A stretch of 64,000 bases of DNA from Exiguobacterium sp. s193 (GCF_018618755.1 NZ_JACSMR010000002.1:124001-188000), one strand, 5' to 3'; positions 1 to 11,397 are shown, counted from the stretch's first letter. The notes: generated by a model from the sequence alone, not told the origin. A program made the numbers and translations.

Positions 1-1
1 G

Positions 2-898
2 GACCTCGAAGAGATGGGATTGATTGAAAAACCGCATACTTCTGCGGGACGGATTCCATCTGAGCTTGGATATCGATTTTATGTCGATCATCTGATTCGT
101 CCGGAAAGCATCTCACCGCAAGAGGCAAAAGCATTAAAATCGTTATTTGCCCATTCCGTGAATGAAAATGATCGCTTGATCAGACATACGGCGGACTTGT
201 TGAGCGAATTGACGCATTACACGACACTTGTATTAGGTCCTAAAGAAGAAGGACAACGGCTCCACCATTTAGAATTAATCCCGTTAGCAGAAGGACGCGT
301 CGTAATCGTTCTCGTAACGGAGACAGGTCATGTTGAACATAAGACGCTTCAGTTAGCGGAAGCTCTCTCACGCGAGGCAGCGAGTCGACTGATGGAACGT
401 TTGAATCAGACATTACGGGGAACGCCACTGAGCAATCTTCGTCTTCGCTTGCTAGAAGAAATTAGACGTTTCCGTTCCGAACATTCGGAACAGACCTCGT
501 TACTTTCGAAAGCACTCGATATCGTTCTGATGGATCAACAGGATGAGCGACCGTTGATTTATCTGGGTGGGAAAGCAAACATGTTCGACCAACCGGAGTT
601 TCAAGATGTCGCCAAATTAAGACCTGTCTTAGAATTGATTGAACAGCAGGAAGCATTGTTTGATTTCTTGAGTCCGAATCTGGATAATCAAATCTTGATT
701 ACGATCGGAAGCGAGAACAATGTCGATGCCCTGAAGGATTGTAGCGTGATCCGTGCCCATTACTCTGTTGATGGCGTTTCGCTCGGGACACTTGCGCTGA
801 TCGGTCCAAAACGGATGGATTATAATCGAGGCATCAATTCGATCATTCATCTTTTGCAAGCATTCCAAACCGAGCTGCGTAAGAACAGCTTGGATTGA
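2..898 (+). CDS. hrcA: Heat-inducible transcription repressor HrcA (5' end outside window)
   Basis: HrcA binds CIRCE operators and represses the class I heat-shock genes. The frame is open from base 2 and enters the protein just after the N-terminal winged helix, at the conserved [12 protein letters not shown] segment, so roughly the first 60 residues lie outside. The rest holds the GAF-like and dimerisation parts and ends in [15 protein letters not shown]. It is followed after 24 bp by grpE, the usual hrcA-grpE-dnaK-dnaJ order. The CIRCE element expected upstream of hrcA cannot be seen here. An internal ATG at 14 is not the real start. Confidence 0.97.
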   Translation, partial: DLEEMGLIEKPHTSAGRIPSELGYRFYVDHLIRPESISPQEAKALKSLFAHSVNENDRLIRHTADLLSELTHYTTLVLGPKEEGQRLHHLELIPLAEGRVVIVLVTETGHVEHKTLQLAEALSREAASRLMERLNQTLRGTPLSNLRLRLLEEIRRFRSEHSEQTSLLSKALDIVLMDQQDERPLIYLGGKANMFDQPEFQDVAKLRPVLELIEQQEALFDFLSPNLDNQILITIGSENNVDALKDCSVIRAHYSVDGVSLGTLALIGPKRMDYNRGINSIIHLLQAFQTELRKNSLD

Positions 899-922
899 AT
901 ATAGAAAGGGGCTCGATTCAGA

Positions 923-1483
923 GTGGAAGAAAAAGAGCAGAATCAAAACCTCAGTAATGAAGAAACAACCGAGCAACAAGCAGAAACAGTTGAAGTAACA
1001 GAAGAGGAACTCGTGCAAGCGGACCTCGTCGAAGAAGAAGCGACACCGAATTTTGAAGCACAACTTGCAGAAGCAAAAGCTTCAGAATTACGACTCCGTG
1101 CCGATTTTGATAACTTCAAGCGTCGTAACCGGATTGAAGCAGAAAATCGTGCGAAGTATTCATCACAAGCAATCGTCGAGAAGTTACTACCACTCGTCGA
1201 TAATCTTGACCGCGCACTTCAGATTGAGTCTGACAACGAAGAAACGAAGTCAGTCTTAGCTGGTGTCGAAATGGTCAAGCGTCAGTTAGCCGAAACCCTT
1301 CAAAACGAGGGTGTCGTTGAAATTCCAGCTGTAGGGGAAGCTTTTGACCCGAATCTGCATCAGGCAGTCGTTCAGGAAGCAAGTGACGAGTTCGAGTCGG
1401 GCATCGTAACGGCTGAATTCCAAAAAGGGTATAAGTTACATGATCGCGTGATTCGTCCAAGTATGGTCAAAGTCGCAGAGTAA
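923..1483 (+). CDS. grpE: Nucleotide exchange factor GrpE
   Basis: GrpE is the cytoplasmic co-chaperone that releases ADP from DnaK. The 186-residue protein has an acidic, low-complexity N-terminus (about residues 1-45, rich in E and Q), then a long helix with LRADFDNFKRRN, and a C-terminal beta domain ending in GYKLHDRVIRPSMVKV, all typical of the family. Translation starts at GTG 923, preceded by GAAAGGGG at about 904-911. It sits between hrcA and dnaK with short gaps, so it is probably transcribed from the HrcA-controlled promoter upstream of the window. Confidence 0.97.
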   Translation: MEEKEQNQNLSNEETTEQQAETVEVTEEELVQADLVEEEATPNFEAQLAEAKASELRLRADFDNFKRRNRIEAENRAKYSSQAIVEKLLPLVDNLDRALQIESDNEETKSVLAGVEMVKRQLAETLQNEGVVEIPAVGEAFDPNLHQAVVQEASDEFESGIVTAEFQKGYKLHDRVIRPSMVKVAE

Positions 1484-1512
1484 TCTTGATTCATCCGTAA
1501 TACAACAATTAA

Positions 1513-3363
<1,851 letters not shown>

Positions 3364-3394
3364 TTCAAATCGACCGATTTTTCGGGCGCTAGAG

Positions 3395-3425
3395 AGAGCC
3401 AAAGCGTGATCCGCGCTTTGGCTCT
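3395..3425 (+). terminator. Hairpin between dnaK and dnaJ (attenuator or weak terminator)
   Basis: A perfect 12-bp stem (AGAGCCAAAGCG paired with CGCTTTGGCTCT) encloses a 7-nt loop. Only a short T-stretch (TTTCC) follows, so it is more likely a partial terminator or 3'-end stabiliser than a full stop. Confidence 0.6.
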
Positions 3426-3498
3426 TTCCATGTCGCACGAAGTTCGGTAAAATCAAACAGTATGAAATGAATCGGAGCCAAAGAGAGGGAGACTGAAC

Positions 3499-4608
3499 GT
3501 GGAAAAACGCGATTATTATGAAGTGTTAGGTGTTGCACGCGACGCCTCAGCAGCAGAAATTAAACGAGCTTACCGGAAACTCGCCCGGACCTACCATCCG
3601 GATGTCAATAAAGAGTCAGATGCCGATGCAAAATTCAAAGAGATTTCGGAAGCTTACGAAGTCTTGTCTGACGATAACAAACGTGCACGTTACGATCAGT
3701 ACGGTCATCAAGACCCGTCGCAAGGTGGGGCAGGATTCAGTGGCGCAGAAGGTTTCGGAGACATCTTTGACATGTTCTTTGGTGGTGGCGGACGCCGGCA
3801 GGACCCGAATGCACCGCGTAAAGGGCAAGATCTCCAGTACGTAGAAGAAATTGATTTCATGGAGGCGGTCTCGGGTGTCGAGAAAGTCATCACGATTCCG
3901 GTCGAAGAAGATTGTGAAACGTGTCATGGGTCAGGCGCAAAACCAGGGACGCATCCGGAAACATGTAAACGTTGTGGTGGATCAGGTCACATCAACGTCG
4001 AACAAAACACGATGTTCGGACGTGTCGTCAACCAAACAACATGTTCAACATGCCAAGGTCGTGGACAAATCGTCAAAGAACCATGTGAAACATGCCGTGG
4101 TGCAGGACGTGTCCGTAAAAATAAAGATGTTCGTGTCAAAATTCCGGCGGGGATCGACAATGGACAACAAATTCGCCTAGCTGGTAAAGGTGAAGCGGGC
4201 GTCAACGGTGGACCATTCGGTGATCTCTACGTCGTCGTTCGTGTACGCGAACATGAATTGTTCGAGCGTGTGGACGATCATATCGTCATGGACATGCCGC
4301 TGACATTTGCACAAGCGACACTCGGTGACGAGATTGAAGTACCGACTGTGCACGGCAAAGTTAACTTGAAGATTCCGGCCGGGACACAAACCGGTTCACG
4401 GTTCCGTCTTCGTGGTAAAGGGATGCCGAACGTCCGTTCAGGTCATCATGGTGATCAGTATGTCAACGTCGTCCTCATCACACCGAAACATTTAACGGAC
4501 CGTCAAAAGGAAATCTTACGTGAGTTCAACGAAATCAGTGATGAAAAAGGTGTCGAAGAGCAGCATGAAGGTGTCTTTGGCCGCATTAAAACATTCTTCA
4601 AAGGGTGA
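3499..4608 (+). CDS. dnaJ: Chaperone protein DnaJ (Hsp40)
   Basis: DnaJ delivers substrates to DnaK and stimulates its ATPase. The 369-residue protein shows the full type I layout: J domain with HPD at residues 33-35, a Gly/Phe-rich linker (about 72-100), four zinc-binding CxxCxGxG repeats ([32 protein letters not shown], about 136-200) and C-terminal beta domains. AGAGAGGGAG precedes the start at 3499. It is the last heat-shock gene; prmA follows after 24 bp. Confidence 0.99.
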   Translation: MEKRDYYEVLGVARDASAAEIKRAYRKLARTYHPDVNKESDADAKFKEISEAYEVLSDDNKRARYDQYGHQDPSQGGAGFSGAEGFGDIFDMFFGGGGRRQDPNAPRKGQDLQYVEEIDFMEAVSGVEKVITIPVEEDCETCHGSGAKPGTHPETCKRCGGSGHINVEQNTMFGRVVNQTTCSTCQGRGQIVKEPCETCRGAGRVRKNKDVRVKIPAGIDNGQQIRLAGKGEAGVNGGPFGDLYVVVRVREHELFERVDDHIVMDMPLTFAQATLGDEIEVPTVHGKVNLKIPAGTQTGSRFRLRGKGMPNVRSGHHGDQYVNVVLITPKHLTDRQKEILREFNEISDEKGVEEQHEGVFGRIKTFFKG

Positions 4609-4632
4609 TTCGCTAAAGGAGCGTGACAGGAA

Positions 4633-5580
4633 ATGAAATGGTCAGAAGTGTGTGTCCATACGACACAAGAAGCCGTCGAAGCAGTTTCGAATATTTTACA
4701 TGACGCAGGAGCGAGTGGTGTCGTCATCGAGGATGTTGAAGATTTTGAGATGATGTCACATCGTGAAGACAACTTCGGTGAAATTTGGGATGAGAAAAAA
4801 CGGGACGAATACCCGGATACGGGTGTCCTCGTCAAAGCTTATCTTGCGGAAAGTAGCGATTTGACGGATATGATCAAAGGGATTGAACGGGATATCCAGA
4901 CGCTGACGCAGTTCGGGCTGACAATTGGTTCAGGTACTGTCACGCTCACACAAGTCGATGAAGAAGACTGGGCTCATTCGTGGAAACAGTTTTATAAACC
5001 GGTCAAGATCAGCCGTCACTTGACGGTCGTTCCGATGTGGGAAGATTATACACCACAACCAGATGAGAAAATCATCGAACTTGACCCGGGTATGGCGTTT
5101 GGTACAGGAACGCACCCGACGACAGTTTTATGTATTCAAGCGATTGAAAACTACTTGCAAGAGCAAGACCGTGTCGTCGATGTCGGGACGGGTTCAGGTG
5201 TCCTCGCAATCGCCGCTGCGAAACTTGGGGCAAAAGATGTATTTGCGCTCGATTTAGATGAAGTCGCCGTTAAATCAGCGACGGATAACGTGGCACTCAA
5301 TCAAGTCAGTGACCGGATCACAGTCCGTCAAGGGGACTTGATGAAAGCATTAAATGAACCCGTCGAATTGATCGTCGCGAACATCTTAGCAGAGGTCATC
5401 TTATTGTTTGTAAACGATGCCTATCAGCTGACACTTCCTGGGGGGCACTTCATTGCCTCAGGTATCATCAGTCAGAAGAAAGATATGGTTGTCGAGGCGA
5501 TGACCGAGGCTGGTTTTACGATTGTTGAAACTACAAAATTGGAAGACTGGGTCGCAATCATCGCGAAACGCGAGGCCTGA
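4633..5580 (+). CDS. prmA: Ribosomal protein L11 methyltransferase
   Basis: PrmA trimethylates ribosomal protein L11 using S-adenosylmethionine. The 315-residue protein has the N-terminal substrate-recognition domain (starts MKWSEVCVHTTQEAVEAV) and a C-terminal class I methyltransferase fold with motif I VVDVGTGSGVLAIAAA near residue 180 and the conserved LIVANILAEV. It lies directly after dnaJ and four bases before rsmE, the usual Bacillales order (yqeT-yqeU), so the three are probably co-transcribed. Confidence 0.97.
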   Translation: MKWSEVCVHTTQEAVEAVSNILHDAGASGVVIEDVEDFEMMSHREDNFGEIWDEKKRDEYPDTGVLVKAYLAESSDLTDMIKGIERDIQTLTQFGLTIGSGTVTLTQVDEEDWAHSWKQFYKPVKISRHLTVVPMWEDYTPQPDEKIIELDPGMAFGTGTHPTTVLCIQAIENYLQEQDRVVDVGTGSGVLAIAAAKLGAKDVFALDLDEVAVKSATDNVALNQVSDRITVRQGDLMKALNEPVELIVANILAEVILLFVNDAYQLTLPGGHFIASGIISQKKDMVVEAMTEAGFTIVETTKLEDWVAIIAKREA

Positions 5581-5584
5581 GCCG

Positions 5585-6331
5585 ATGCAACGATACTTTG
5601 TAGAGCAGACAGCCCGTTCGGGAGAACGGTTTACCTTGCAGAAGGATGACGCCCATCATATGAAAAATGTCATGCGGATGGATGCCGGGGATGATATCTT
5701 GGTTCTTGATGGAACCGGTCTATTTCGTTGTACGCTTGAAGACCTCGACAAACAACAGGCCGTCGCGCGGATTGTCGAGTCGTTACCAATCGATACAGAA
5801 TTACCGATTCGGGTAACGCTTGCCTATGCCTTGCCGAAAGGTGATAAAATCGAGCTCGTCGCCCAAAAAGCGACTGAACTCGGGATGAATCAATTACTCG
5901 TTTTTGAATCAGCCCGTTCAGTCTCGAAATGGGATGCGAAAAAGGTCTCGAAAAAACTCGAGCGTCTTGAAAAAATCATTAAAGAGGCAGCCGAACAATC
6001 ATACCGTGCTCACTTGCCGCAAGTTGACTATGTGACGTATGATAAAGTCCTACAGGAAGCACCGCAATATACGGCCTGTTTAGTTGCGTATGAAGAAGCA
6101 GCGAAAGAAGGCGAAGCTACGGCTTTTGCCTCGACCCTTGCACGACTGCAGGCAGGGGATTCGCTCCTCGTCGTGATTGGTCCTGAAGGTGGACTGACGG
6201 AGTCGGAAGTAACACGGTTGACCGATGCCGGCTTCTTAGCGGCATCACTCGGACGACGGATTTTACGGACGGAAACGGCGCCGCTGTATGTCCTATCCGC
6301 CGTATCGTATCATTTTGAACTGAAAGGGTGA
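5585..6331 (+). CDS. rsmE: 16S rRNA (uracil-1498-N3) methyltransferase
   Basis: RsmE methylates U1498 of 16S rRNA. The 248-residue SPOUT-family protein begins MQRYFVEQT and carries the knotted C-terminal SAM site with VIGPEGGLTESEV and LGRRILRTETAP. The frame is open further upstream into prmA, but ATG 5585, four bases after the prmA stop, gives the usual family start and length. Its stop overlaps the start region of the next gene, so the pair is probably translationally coupled. Confidence 0.96.
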   Translation: MQRYFVEQTARSGERFTLQKDDAHHMKNVMRMDAGDDILVLDGTGLFRCTLEDLDKQQAVARIVESLPIDTELPIRVTLAYALPKGDKIELVAQKATELGMNQLLVFESARSVSKWDAKKVSKKLERLEKIIKEAAEQSYRAHLPQVDYVTYDKVLQEAPQYTACLVAYEEAAKEGEATAFASTLARLQAGDSLLVVIGPEGGLTESEVTRLTDAGFLAASLGRRILRTETAPLYVLSAVSYHFELKG

Positions 6332-6336
6332 ACGAA

Positions 6337-7671
6337 ATGGCTACTGTTGCCTTTCAAACGCTTGGCTGTAAAGTCAATCATTATGAGACAGAGGCCGTCT
6401 GGCAGCTGTTTAAAGATGCAGGTTACGCGCGTGTCGATTTTGCAGATCATGCAGATGTCTACGTCGTCAATACATGTACCGTTACGAATACGGGTGATAA
6501 AAAAAGTCGTCAAGTCATTCGACGGGCGATTCGTCAAAATCCAGACAGCGTCATCTGTGTAACGGGTTGTTATGCGCAGACGTCGCCTGCTGAAATCATG
6601 GCGATTCCGGGCGTCGATGTGGTCGTCGGGACGCAGGACCGCCACAAGATGATTGGGTACATCGAACAGTTCCGCGAAGAACGGATGCCAATTAATGCCG
6701 TCGGGAACATCATGAAGGCAAAAGTCTACGAAGAACTGGACGTTCCGGCGTTTACGGACCGGACACGGGCTTCGCTGAAGATTCAAGAAGGCTGCAATAA
6801 TTTTTGTACATTCTGTATCATTCCATGGGCTCGTGGGTTGATGCGTTCCCGTCAACCGGAAGATGTCTTAAAGCAGGCGCAACAGCTCGTTGATGCTGGC
6901 TACAAAGAAATCGTCTTGACGGGGATTCATACGGGTGGCTATGGTGAAGATTTAAAAGACTATAACTTAGCGAAGTTGTTGAGAGCACTCGAGTCCGTCA
7001 CAGGTCTTGAACGGCTCCGGATTTCTTCAATCGAAGCGAGTCAAATCACGGATGAAGTGTTGGACGTCTTAAAAGATTCACCAATCGTCGTCCGGCACTT
7101 GCATGTCCCGATTCAGTCGGCATCAGATACCGTACTGCGGCGGATGCGTCGTAAGTATACGATGGCCGAGTTCGGGGAACGGATCACGCGTCTGAAAGAA
7201 GTGTTACCCGATTGCGCCATCACGTCAGATGTCATCGTCGGTTTCCCGGGGGAGACGGAAGAAGAGTTCATGGAGACGTTCAACTTCATCAATGATCATA
7301 AGTTCAGCGAGCTGCATGTCTTCCCTTACTCGAAACGGACGGGAACACCAGCTGCAATGATGGACGATCAAGTCGATGAGCACGTTAAAGAACAGCGTGT
7401 TGCCCGTTTGATTGCCTTATCCGATCAACTCGCAAAAGAATATGCTTCAAAATATGAAGGGGAACTGCTTGAAATCATTCCGGAAGAGTTTTCGGAAGAA
7501 GCAGGCGGTCGTCTCGTCGGTTATACCGATAATTACTTACGTGTCGCGATTGACGGTGACGAGTCACTGATTGGGCAGCTCGTGCGCGTCAAAATCATTA
7601 AAGCCGGCTATCCAATGAATGACGGACAATTCGTCCGCATCATGGAGACATTAAAAGAACAAGCGATTTGA
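6337..7671 (+). CDS. mtaB: tRNA (N6-threonylcarbamoyladenosine37-C2) methylthiotransferase MtaB
   Basis: MtaB converts t6A to ms2t6A at tRNA position 37. The 444-residue protein has the N-terminal MiaB domain with three cluster cysteines (TLGCKVN, VNTCTVTN, VTGCYAQ), the radical-SAM motif CNNFCTFC, and a C-terminal TRAM-like region. I place the start at ATG 6337 (MATVAFQTLGC), 8 nt after GAAAGGG; a GTG at 6328 overlapping the rsmE stop is in frame but worse placed. A strong terminator follows and closes the operon. Confidence 0.96.
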   Translation: MATVAFQTLGCKVNHYETEAVWQLFKDAGYARVDFADHADVYVVNTCTVTNTGDKKSRQVIRRAIRQNPDSVICVTGCYAQTSPAEIMAIPGVDVVVGTQDRHKMIGYIEQFREERMPINAVGNIMKAKVYEELDVPAFTDRTRASLKIQEGCNNFCTFCIIPWARGLMRSRQPEDVLKQAQQLVDAGYKEIVLTGIHTGGYGEDLKDYNLAKLLRALESVTGLERLRISSIEASQITDEVLDVLKDSPIVVRHLHVPIQSASDTVLRRMRRKYTMAEFGERITRLKEVLPDCAITSDVIVGFPGETEEEFMETFNFINDHKFSELHVFPYSKRTGTPAAMMDDQVDEHVKEQRVARLIALSDQLAKEYASKYEGELLEIIPEEFSEEAGGRLVGYTDNYLRVAIDGDESLIGQLVRVKIIKAGYPMNDGQFVRIMETLKEQAI

Positions 7672-7675
7672 AATG

Positions 7676-7711
7676 AGTTCGTCTTCCTGCTTCAGGGAGA
7701 CGAACTTTTTT
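7676..7711 (+). terminator. Rho-independent terminator after mtaB
   Basis: A 14-bp stem (AGTTCGTCTTCCTG with its complement, one G-T pair) with a CTT loop is followed by six T residues. It ends the heat-shock/ribosome-modification operon. Confidence 0.9.
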
Positions 7712-7716
7712 AGCGA

Positions 7717-7925
7717 GTAGACGAAACGTGATGCTTTTTAGGGACGTGACGGACGTGACGGAAATCCGGGCATGCAGACGGTTTAGGATTTACTCCTTGA
7801 ATCGCCTTAGAATCGCAAAACACAATCGGTCGCGACCCTGCCGCTTTGAAGATGAGGTGAGAGACAGGGAAGCGCGAACGGATTGCCTCTCGGGATTGCC
7901 TGTTCACGTTTCATGACAGGCTGTA
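7717..7925 (+). repeat. Dispersed intergenic repeat, copy C
   Basis: This fills most of the mtaB-rluF gap. Its left part (ACGAAACGTGATGCTTTTTA, then CATGCAGACGGTTTAGG) matches the right half of copy A at 14302-14375. Its end (GTTCACGTTTCATGACAGGC..TGTAC) resembles the copy A end. Its middle (CCGCTTTGAAGATGAG, then GAGACAGGGAAGCGCGA) matches copy D near 36680-36712. It is a mosaic member of the same family. I see no coding potential. Confidence 0.65.
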
Positions 7926-8002
7926 CGAAATAAATTATTTTGTTTTCAAGTAACGGATACGCTACACTGAGGAAAGATTCTAAAAGAGAAAGAGGATAAC
8001 CT

Positions 8003-8698
8003 ATGCGAATTAATAAATTCATCAGTGAAACAGGATACTGCTCAAGACGGGCAGCAGATAAATTGGTCGACGCCGGTCGCGTCACAATCAATGGTGTCGT
8101 CGCGGAACTCGGTTCACAAGCGGAAGCGACGGATACCGTTGAAATCGATGGGCAGCCGCTCCAAACAAAACCGACGCTTGAGTACTTGATTTTGAATAAA
8201 CCGGTCGGCATCACATGTACGACCGAACTTGATATCGAAGGAAACATCATCGATTTCGTCAATCATCCGAAACGGATTTTCCCGATCGGGCGTTTAGACA
8301 AAGACTCAGATGGCCTCATCATCTTGACGAACGATGGAGACATCGTCAACCGGATTTTACGGGCGGAGAATAATCATGATAAAGAATACATCGTAACCGT
8401 CGATGCCCCGATCACGGAGACGTTCATCGAAGGGATGGCGAGCGGCGTCGATATCCTTGGAACGACAACGAAGGAATGTATCGTCGAACAACTTGAGTCA
8501 CGGACGTTCCGAATCGTCTTGACGCAAGGCTTGAACCGGCAAATTCGCCGGATGTGTAAAGAATTCGGTTACCGCGTCAAGCGGTTGCAACGGGTCCGTA
8601 TCATGAATATTGAGTTAGGTGATTTACCGATTGGTGAATGGCGTGACTTGACGGAATCAGAAATGAAAACCTTATTTACGACGCTCGATCAAGAATAA
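8003..8698 (+). CDS. rluF: 23S rRNA pseudouridine 2604 synthase (RluF type)
   Basis: A 231-residue pseudouridine synthase with an N-terminal S4 RNA-binding domain (MRINKFISETGYCSRRAAD) and the RsuA/RluB/E/F catalytic core. The catalytic aspartate is in GRLDKDSDGL and the C-terminal motif is GLNRQIRRMCKEFGY. Closeness to the RluF subgroup (NIIDFVNHPKRIFPIGRLDKD; GEWRDLTE) suggests modification of U2604 of 23S rRNA. It appears to be a single-gene unit, with AGAAAGAGG upstream and a weak hairpin downstream. Confidence 0.9.
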   Translation: MRINKFISETGYCSRRAADKLVDAGRVTINGVVAELGSQAEATDTVEIDGQPLQTKPTLEYLILNKPVGITCTTELDIEGNIIDFVNHPKRIFPIGRLDKDSDGLIILTNDGDIVNRILRAENNHDKEYIVTVDAPITETFIEGMASGVDILGTTTKECIVEQLESRTFRIVLTQGLNRQIRRMCKEFGYRVKRLQRVRIMNIELGDLPIGEWRDLTESEMKTLFTTLDQE

Positions 8699-8701
8699 CG
8701 A

Positions 8702-8727
8702 AAAAGTCGCCATGATGATGGCGGCTT
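8702..8727 (+). terminator. Hairpin after rluF
   Basis: AAAGTCGCCAT pairs with ATGGCGGCTTT (one wobble) around a short loop. The T-tract afterwards is poor (ACTTGTAT), so termination is probably incomplete. Confidence 0.5.
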
Positions 8728-8753
8728 TACTTGTATACATAAGGAGGTTCATC

Positions 8754-9629
8754 TTGGATAAACGGGGAATGAGCGCGACGTTCGTCGCCTATGTGATTGG
8801 CGGGTTGTTACCGATTTACAAATTATTTGCAGACACTGTCCCGGCATGGACGGTCGTGTCGATTCGGATTATCAGTGCGTTTATCTTCGTCACACTATTA
8901 TTGCGTTTGTCCGGGAAATTTTCGCAAGTCAGTCGGTTATGGCGGAATAAAAAACAACGACTGACCGTTTTAGCTGCGGGACTTGTTCTCGGTGGGAACT
9001 GGACGCTGTATCTCTATGCAATCGGTGAAGGGTACATCGTCGAATCATCACTCGGTTATTACATCAATCCACTCGTCAGTGTATTGTTTGGTTTGCTGTT
9101 CTTTCAAGAACGGTTGAACCGGGCACAATTGATTGCCATCATCAGTGCCATCATCGGTGTCTTGATTTTGACGTTCGGCTATGGGAAGTTTCCGATTATT
9201 GCTTTTTCGCTTGCTGTTTCGTTTGCTTTTTATGGTGTATTAAAGAAAAAGGCGGCAGCAGAACCATTATCCGGGTTGTTCCTAGAGACGTTAGTGACAT
9301 TACCGTTCGCGCTGTTGACGCTTGGTGTGACGGGAGCGAATCCGCTTGCGCTACCGACAGAAGCTTTTATTGCCATCATCATGCTTGGTGTTGCGACAGC
9401 CGTTCAGTTGATGTTGTTTGGGTACGGCATGCCGAAGATCCCATTTGTGTACGTCGGTATCTTGCAGTACATCGCACCGACGTTGACGTTGGTACTCGGT
9501 GTCTTTTTATTTAATGATGTGTTCACATCGATTCACTTCGTGGCTTTCCTATTCATCTGGCTTGCCGTCGCATTGTTTACAATCAGTGGTTTATCGGCAG
9601 GTCGAATGAAAATGAAAAAGGTCTCGTAA
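8754..9629 (+). CDS. RarD/EamA-family permease, first of two tandem copies
   Basis: A 291-residue integral membrane protein with about ten predicted helices and two EamA repeats, related to RarD (drug/metabolite transporter superfamily). I chose TTG 8754 because AAGGAGG at 8741-8747 sits 6 nt upstream and the resulting start (MDKRGMSATFVAYVI) aligns with the next gene (MNKPGLFATLGAYVI); the longer frame from 8712 would run through the hairpin. Substrate unknown. Compared with its neighbour the first helix is altered (VIGGLLPIYKLFA against VIWGLLPIYWKLL), a sign of divergence after duplication. Confidence 0.85.
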   Translation: MDKRGMSATFVAYVIGGLLPIYKLFADTVPAWTVVSIRIISAFIFVTLLLRLSGKFSQVSRLWRNKKQRLTVLAAGLVLGGNWTLYLYAIGEGYIVESSLGYYINPLVSVLFGLLFFQERLNRAQLIAIISAIIGVLILTFGYGKFPIIAFSLAVSFAFYGVLKKKAAAEPLSGLFLETLVTLPFALLTLGVTGANPLALPTEAFIAIIMLGVATAVQLMLFGYGMPKIPFVYVGILQYIAPTLTLVLGVFLFNDVFTSIHFVAFLFIWLAVALFTISGLSAGRMKMKKVS

Positions 9630-9651
9630 TTCAGAAAAGAGGAATGGAACG

Positions 9652-10536
9652 ATGAATAAACCTGGCCTGTTTGCCACATTAGGCGCATATGTCATTTGGG
9701 GGTTGCTTCCGATTTATTGGAAGCTGCTCGCCAGCGTCTCGAGCGAGGCGATTCTCGCCAATCGGATTGTCTGGTCGTTTTTGTTTTTATTAGTTTTATT
9801 GTATTTCCAAAAAGCACTTACTAAACTGACGACAGCCTTTAGGAACCGGCGAACACGACGCTTATTTTTCTTGAATGGAATCATCATCAGTATGAATTGG
9901 TTTATCTACATCTGGGCAGTCAATCATAACTTCATCGTTGAAGCCTCGCTCGGCTACTACATCAATCCGCTCGTCAGCATCGTGTTCGGTGTGTTCTTCT
10001 TTAAAGAAAAGCTGTCACGGATTGAATGGATTGCGATTTTGCTGGCGACAATCGGTGTCTTGATATTAACGATCGGGTACGGTGAGTTCCCTTGGATTTC
10101 GCTCGCGCTTGCGTTCAGTTTCGGATTTTATGGCGTCGTCAAAAAACAGCGGCCGCTTGAATCAACGGTCAGTTTGACACTCGAAACGCTAGCCCCGCTA
10201 CCGCTAGCACTCCTTTTTATTGGTTATCTCGGTGTACAAGGGCAGTCGACGTTCTCACACAGTCCGTTCGTCACAGGTGGTCTTTTGCTGACAGGTGTCA
10301 TTACGGCCGTACCACTTTTATTGTTTGGTTTTGGCGCACAACGGATTCCATATACAGTCGTCGGGTTTCTCCAATTCGTTGCTCCGACATTGTCGCTTGC
10401 AATTGGTGTTCTTCTGTACGGTGAACCCTTTACGCGCACACACTTGATTGCGTTTACATTCATTTGGTCTGCTGCGCTCGTCTTTACGCTGAACAGTTTG
10501 CTGCTTCGAAAAAAACAACTGCGGAAAGTAGCGTAA
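9652..10536 (+). CDS. rarD: RarD-like EamA-family permease, second copy
   Basis: A 294-residue transporter of the RarD subgroup with the signature N-terminus GAYVIWGLLPIYWKLL and a second conserved stretch EASLGYYINPLVSIVFG. About ten transmembrane helices. Twenty-two bases separate it from the preceding paralogue and both share start context and length, so they form a two-gene unit from a tandem duplication. The substrate is not known for the family; a heterodimer is possible but untested. Confidence 0.88.
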   Translation: MNKPGLFATLGAYVIWGLLPIYWKLLASVSSEAILANRIVWSFLFLLVLLYFQKALTKLTTAFRNRRTRRLFFLNGIIISMNWFIYIWAVNHNFIVEASLGYYINPLVSIVFGVFFFKEKLSRIEWIAILLATIGVLILTIGYGEFPWISLALAFSFGFYGVVKKQRPLESTVSLTLETLAPLPLALLFIGYLGVQGQSTFSHSPFVTGGLLLTGVITAVPLLLFGFGAQRIPYTVVGFLQFVAPTLSLAIGVLLYGEPFTRTHLIAFTFIWSAALVFTLNSLLLRKKQLRKVA

Positions 10537-10611
10537 AAAGATAGAAGTCTGACCTCTTGCGTGATAGAATAGAAAAAGAGTATAAGGGATACCCTTAAGG
10601 AGGAACTAATC

Positions 10612-11277
10612 ATGAATTTAGCAGCTATGATCGACCACACGGCACTCAAACCGGAAACATCACGTGCGCAGATCGAAACACTTTGCAAGGAAGCACTTGA
10701 GTATAAATTTGCAAGTGTTTGTGTCAACCCGACGAATGTTGCACTTGCGGCAGAGCTTTTGAAGTCTGACGACAACGTCAAAGTCTGTACAGTCATCGGC
10801 TTCCCACTTGGTGCAAACACACCGGAAGTCAAAGCTTTCGAAACGAAAGATGCAATCAAAAACGGGGCAACTGAAATCGATATGGTGCTTAACATCGGCG
10901 CACTAAAAGACGGTGACGTTGAGCTTGTGGAGCGTGATATCCGTGCAGTAGTCGAAGCGGCGAACGGTACGCTCGTTAAAGTCATTTTTGAAAACTGTCT
11001 CTTAACAAAAGAAGAAATCAAAACTGCGGCTGAACTTTCAGTCAAAGCGGGTGCGAACTTCGTTAAAACATCAACTGGTTTCTCAACGGGTGGCGCAACG
11101 GTAGAAGATATTCGTCTCATGCGTGAAACAGTTGGACCTGACATCGGTGTGAAAGCTTCAGGCGGCGTTCGTGACTTCGAAGGCGCTAAAGCAATGATCG
11201 ATGCGGGTGCATCACGCATCGGTGCATCTGCAGGTATCGCTATCGTCACAGGCGGTTCTTCAGACAGCGATTACTAA
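10612..11277 (+). CDS. deoC: Deoxyribose-phosphate aldolase
   Basis: DeoC cleaves 2-deoxyribose-5-phosphate to glyceraldehyde-3-phosphate and acetaldehyde in deoxynucleoside catabolism. The 221-residue TIM-barrel protein has EIDMVLNIG, the Schiff-base lysine in KTSTGF (K152) and the second lysine in KASGGVRD (K181). A strong AAGGAGGAA precedes ATG 10612. It is followed by its own terminator. The next gene encodes a BMP-type (often nucleoside-binding) lipoprotein, possibly a functional link. Confidence 0.97.
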   Translation: MNLAAMIDHTALKPETSRAQIETLCKEALEYKFASVCVNPTNVALAAELLKSDDNVKVCTVIGFPLGANTPEVKAFETKDAIKNGATEIDMVLNIGALKDGDVELVERDIRAVVEAANGTLVKVIFENCLLTKEEIKTAAELSVKAGANFVKTSTGFSTGGATVEDIRLMRETVGPDIGVKASGGVRDFEGAKAMIDAGASRIGASAGIAIVTGGSSDSDY

Positions 11278-11298
11278 TTCGGCTTAAAAATCGATAGG

Positions 11299-11335
11299 CA
11301 CGTCTTTCCTGAAGTGGGAGAGGCGTGTTTTTTTT
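11299..11335 (+). terminator. Rho-independent terminator after deoC
   Basis: CACGTCTTTCC pairs with GGGAGAGGCGTG around a short loop (two wobble pairs) and is followed by eight T residues. Confidence 0.88.
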
Positions 11336-11368
11336 GTTGTCAGGAAAATTCTGAATACGGTATTGCTA

Positions 11369-11397
11369 TTAAGAAGTCAGACATCGCTTCCGATAAT
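11369..11397 (+). promoter_or_regulatory. Candidate SigA promoter of the BMP-lipoprotein/chemoreceptor operon
   Basis: TTAAGA (4/6) and GATAAT (5/6) are separated by 17 bp, after the deoC terminator and about 30 bp before the lipoprotein start. Read by eye only. Confidence 0.4.

Noticed and set aside
7807-8262. 151-codon minus-strand frame over repeat copy C and rluF
   Set aside because: Antisense shadow of rluF with no ribosome site and no recognisable family.
8712-8753. Upstream extension of the first RarD-like gene
   Set aside because: Would begin inside the rluF hairpin; TTG 8754 has the ribosome site and aligns with the paralogue.
10224-11249. 341-codon minus-strand frame opposite rarD and deoC
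   Set aside because: Long but antisense to two clear genes; Ser/Ala-rich shadow composition without domain features.
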